Of a DNA stretch of 64,000 nt, positions 61,993 through 64,000 are shown piece after piece. The notes under the pieces were generated by a model. It was not told where the DNA came from. It saw only the letters and a list, made by a program, of their open reading frames with translations, and did no database searches. The DNA comes from Mayamaea pseudoterrestris (taxonomy: Eukaryota; Bacillariophyta; Bacillariophyceae; Sellaphorales; Sellaphoraceae), in contig BROI01000002.1 of assembly GCA_027923505.1 (NCBI GenBank), forward strand, positions 1,550,001 through 1,614,000. Direction: 5' to 3'. Position 1 is the stretch's first letter; every line of letters begins with the position of its first letter. The translations under genes and the position numbers were made by a program.

Positions 61993-62876
61993 TTATTCAA
62001 CTCCTGCTTCCATGTCATCATCCTCATCAAGCTTGGGCGCCAAGAAGAATCGAACATGTCCATTGTCTCCAATACCATACTCAACAACAATTGGCATTTC
62101 CGCACTCATACTCAAGGTAACAACGCTCGACAATGGACTCGCCTTGGTGAAAAAGTTCAAGTATCGAAGCGCAAAGTTAAGTTCCGCCGGTTCCTCCATG
62201 TCAATCACGACGCGGTCCTCCTCCTTCTCGGGCGCCGCGTTGGCGCGCAGCAAAATGTTACCAGTTCCAATCGCTCCAGTCACACCGAACTTGATGCCTT
62301 CCTTGGAAATCTTGATGGTGCAAGTGTCGCCAAAGACTTGAAGGTCGCGAATAATGCGCTGGAATTCGCGCGACGGCATGCGAACGCTGCAAGTGTACTG
62401 CGCCTCGGGGATGGAAAGCTGCTCGCCGTCAATCATCATGAGGTTCAAGTCTGGCGAGAGAGTAATAAACAGACGAGCTCAATATGAGAATCGATTAACA
62501 AATGAATAAGTCGCGTTCGCATTGATTACTCACCAAAATCAGCAATTGTCTTGGAGTCCGGACACTCAAACATAATCGTCAGCTTGTCTCCCTCATCCTC
62601 CGCCTTTAGAATGACAGCATCATCCTTGTTCAGCATTTTCATAATCTTGGTCATGTTTTCACTATTGAATCCAAGCTGCAGGGCCTTATCGCAACGATAC
62701 TGGTCAAAGGCCGAGCTGGAGAGACGAACGTCGACGAGGGCAACGTGCGCAGCGTCCATGCTTTGAATCTGCAAGTCCTCCTCCGTGACTTCAATGTTGG
62801 CGTCTCGGACCAAGTCCTTGATGGCGTCCATGATTTGGCGCAAGACGACGCCGTCTACCAAACGAGCTTCAAACAT
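61993..62876 (-). CDS. PCNA: Proliferating cell nuclear antigen (PCNA)
   Basis: Two exons, complement(61993..62450, 62534..62876), 266 residues, joined in frame over an 83-nt intron (KTIADF-DLNLMMIDGEQL). FEARLVDGVVLRQIMDAIKDLV, LQIQSMDAAHVALVDVRL, the CDKALQLGFN block, the interdomain loop LMMIDGEQLSIPE and the C-terminal VEYGIGDNGHVRFFLAPK are all as in eukaryotic PCNA. It is the trimeric sliding clamp for replicative polymerases and repair factors. The C-terminal tail is acidic. The GC-rich promoter with GGCGCG-type words suggests S-phase control. Confidence 0.97.
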
Positions 62877-63354
62877 GGTGATTAGATTTATAGGTGGAGT
62901 GAATGTGAAAGAGGCAGCTTTGCAATGGAAGGATTGCGCAAGTTGTGGCTGCCGAACGAAGCGCGGCATGGCGCGACGGCGCGGCAAATGCATGGCGCGC
63001 CATTCGCATTGGCAATGTCCGGCCGGCGCGCAGCTGAAACGGATGAGACTTTAGCTAACATTCGCCGTGAACAACATATATTTGTAGTTGACAACTGAAA
63101 GCAAGTAAGGGCAAATTGTTTGCTCCAAGACTCCAATGAGGCATTGAATGAGGAACTGATCAAATCCGTATCATATTGCAGTCATAGCTCACTAGCCCGT
63201 TGTTTCGCTCACGCCTGATCCAGCGCTTTCACCACAGACATATCCTATCATGACTAACGTAGACTGTCTCTTGATTGCCAAGCAAGGTGACTTAAAGTAC
63301 AATGTTTAATTACTCCAGTAGAATAGATTTACACAATCGCAAGGAGCAGTGCGT
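62877..63354. promoter_or_regulatory. PCNA promoter region and GAPDH 3' flank
   Basis: 478 bp. Within 62961-63031 are several GGCGCG words, one GGCGCGCC (62994-63001) inside a 10-bp palindrome TGGCGCGCCA and a CCGGCCGGCGCGC stretch. These resemble E2F-type sites, which control PCNA in plants and animals. The link is inference. The rest looks plain. Confidence 0.5.
62994..63001. promoter_or_regulatory. GGCGCGCC palindrome in the PCNA promoter
   Basis: Exact octamer 118 bp before the PCNA start, in a cluster of GGCGCG words; the best candidate here for an E2F-like site. Confidence 0.45.

Positions 63355-64000
<646 letters not shown>

Overview
The window is nuclear DNA from a compact eukaryotic alga, most likely a diatom. 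Two predicted proteins (IspE and an amino-acid permease) begin with a signal peptide followed by an Ala-Phe-type cleavage site, and one more carries a two-step lumen-type leader. This is the bipartite targeting used for secondary red plastids. Introns are short (mostly about 70-195 nt, GT-AG). The protein families also fit stramenopiles: LRR proteins with a shared N-terminal head, Pro/Ser/Thr-rich surface proteins, MYND proteins, FBT carriers and a KIX/Gln-rich coactivator. No tRNA, rRNA, CRISPR array, retroelement or viral gene was seen.

Layout. 1-12.5 kb: a 3-hydroxyacyl-CoA dehydratase fused to a Rossmann-like domain (cut by the window edge), a secreted LRR protein, a plastid-type AAAP permease, SDHAF4, a membrane LRR protein, an F-box-associated-like protein and an unknown protein. 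12.5-24.9 kb: a mucin-like surface protein with a cytoplasmic PDZ domain, a membrane cyclophilin-like protein, a small zinc-cluster ORF, a 4-TM protein, a 710-residue unknown and a MAP kinase with a TKH activation loop. 24.9-36 kb: a MYND protein with an in-frame TGA, a NIPP1-like FHA protein, an Atg18/WIPI protein, a lumenal plastid protein, a 1.5-kb TIR element and a plastid-type inorganic pyrophosphatase. 36-50.8 kb: MTA/SAH nucleosidase, FBT transporter, KIX protein, a frame-broken coiled-coil gene, a glycine-zipper protein, a rhomboid, an O-fucosyltransferase-like protein and PA28. 51-64 kb: a disordered protein, an RNI-type LRR protein, IspE with an in-frame TAG, a third head-type LRR protein, an LDH2/MDH2 dehydrogenase, a BTB(T1) protein, PCNA and the 3' part of GAPDH.

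Organisation. From the 4-TM gene to PCNA, every gene lies on the opposite strand to its neighbour, so the region is a chain of head-to-head and tail-to-tail pairs. Convergent gaps are about 80-610 bp and divergent gaps mostly about 230-620 bp. The TIR element sits in one divergent gap, which would be about 340 bp without it. The 8-bp palindrome GGCGCGCC occurs five times, always outside genes and mostly 70-135 bp upstream of a start codon.

Genes that may work together: MTA/SAH nucleosidase and the FBT transporter share a 230-bp promoter region and both touch methyl or one-carbon metabolism. IspE, the permease, the pyrophosphatase and the lumenal protein serve the plastid. Most exon joins below were checked for reading-frame continuity by hand. 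No database search was possible.
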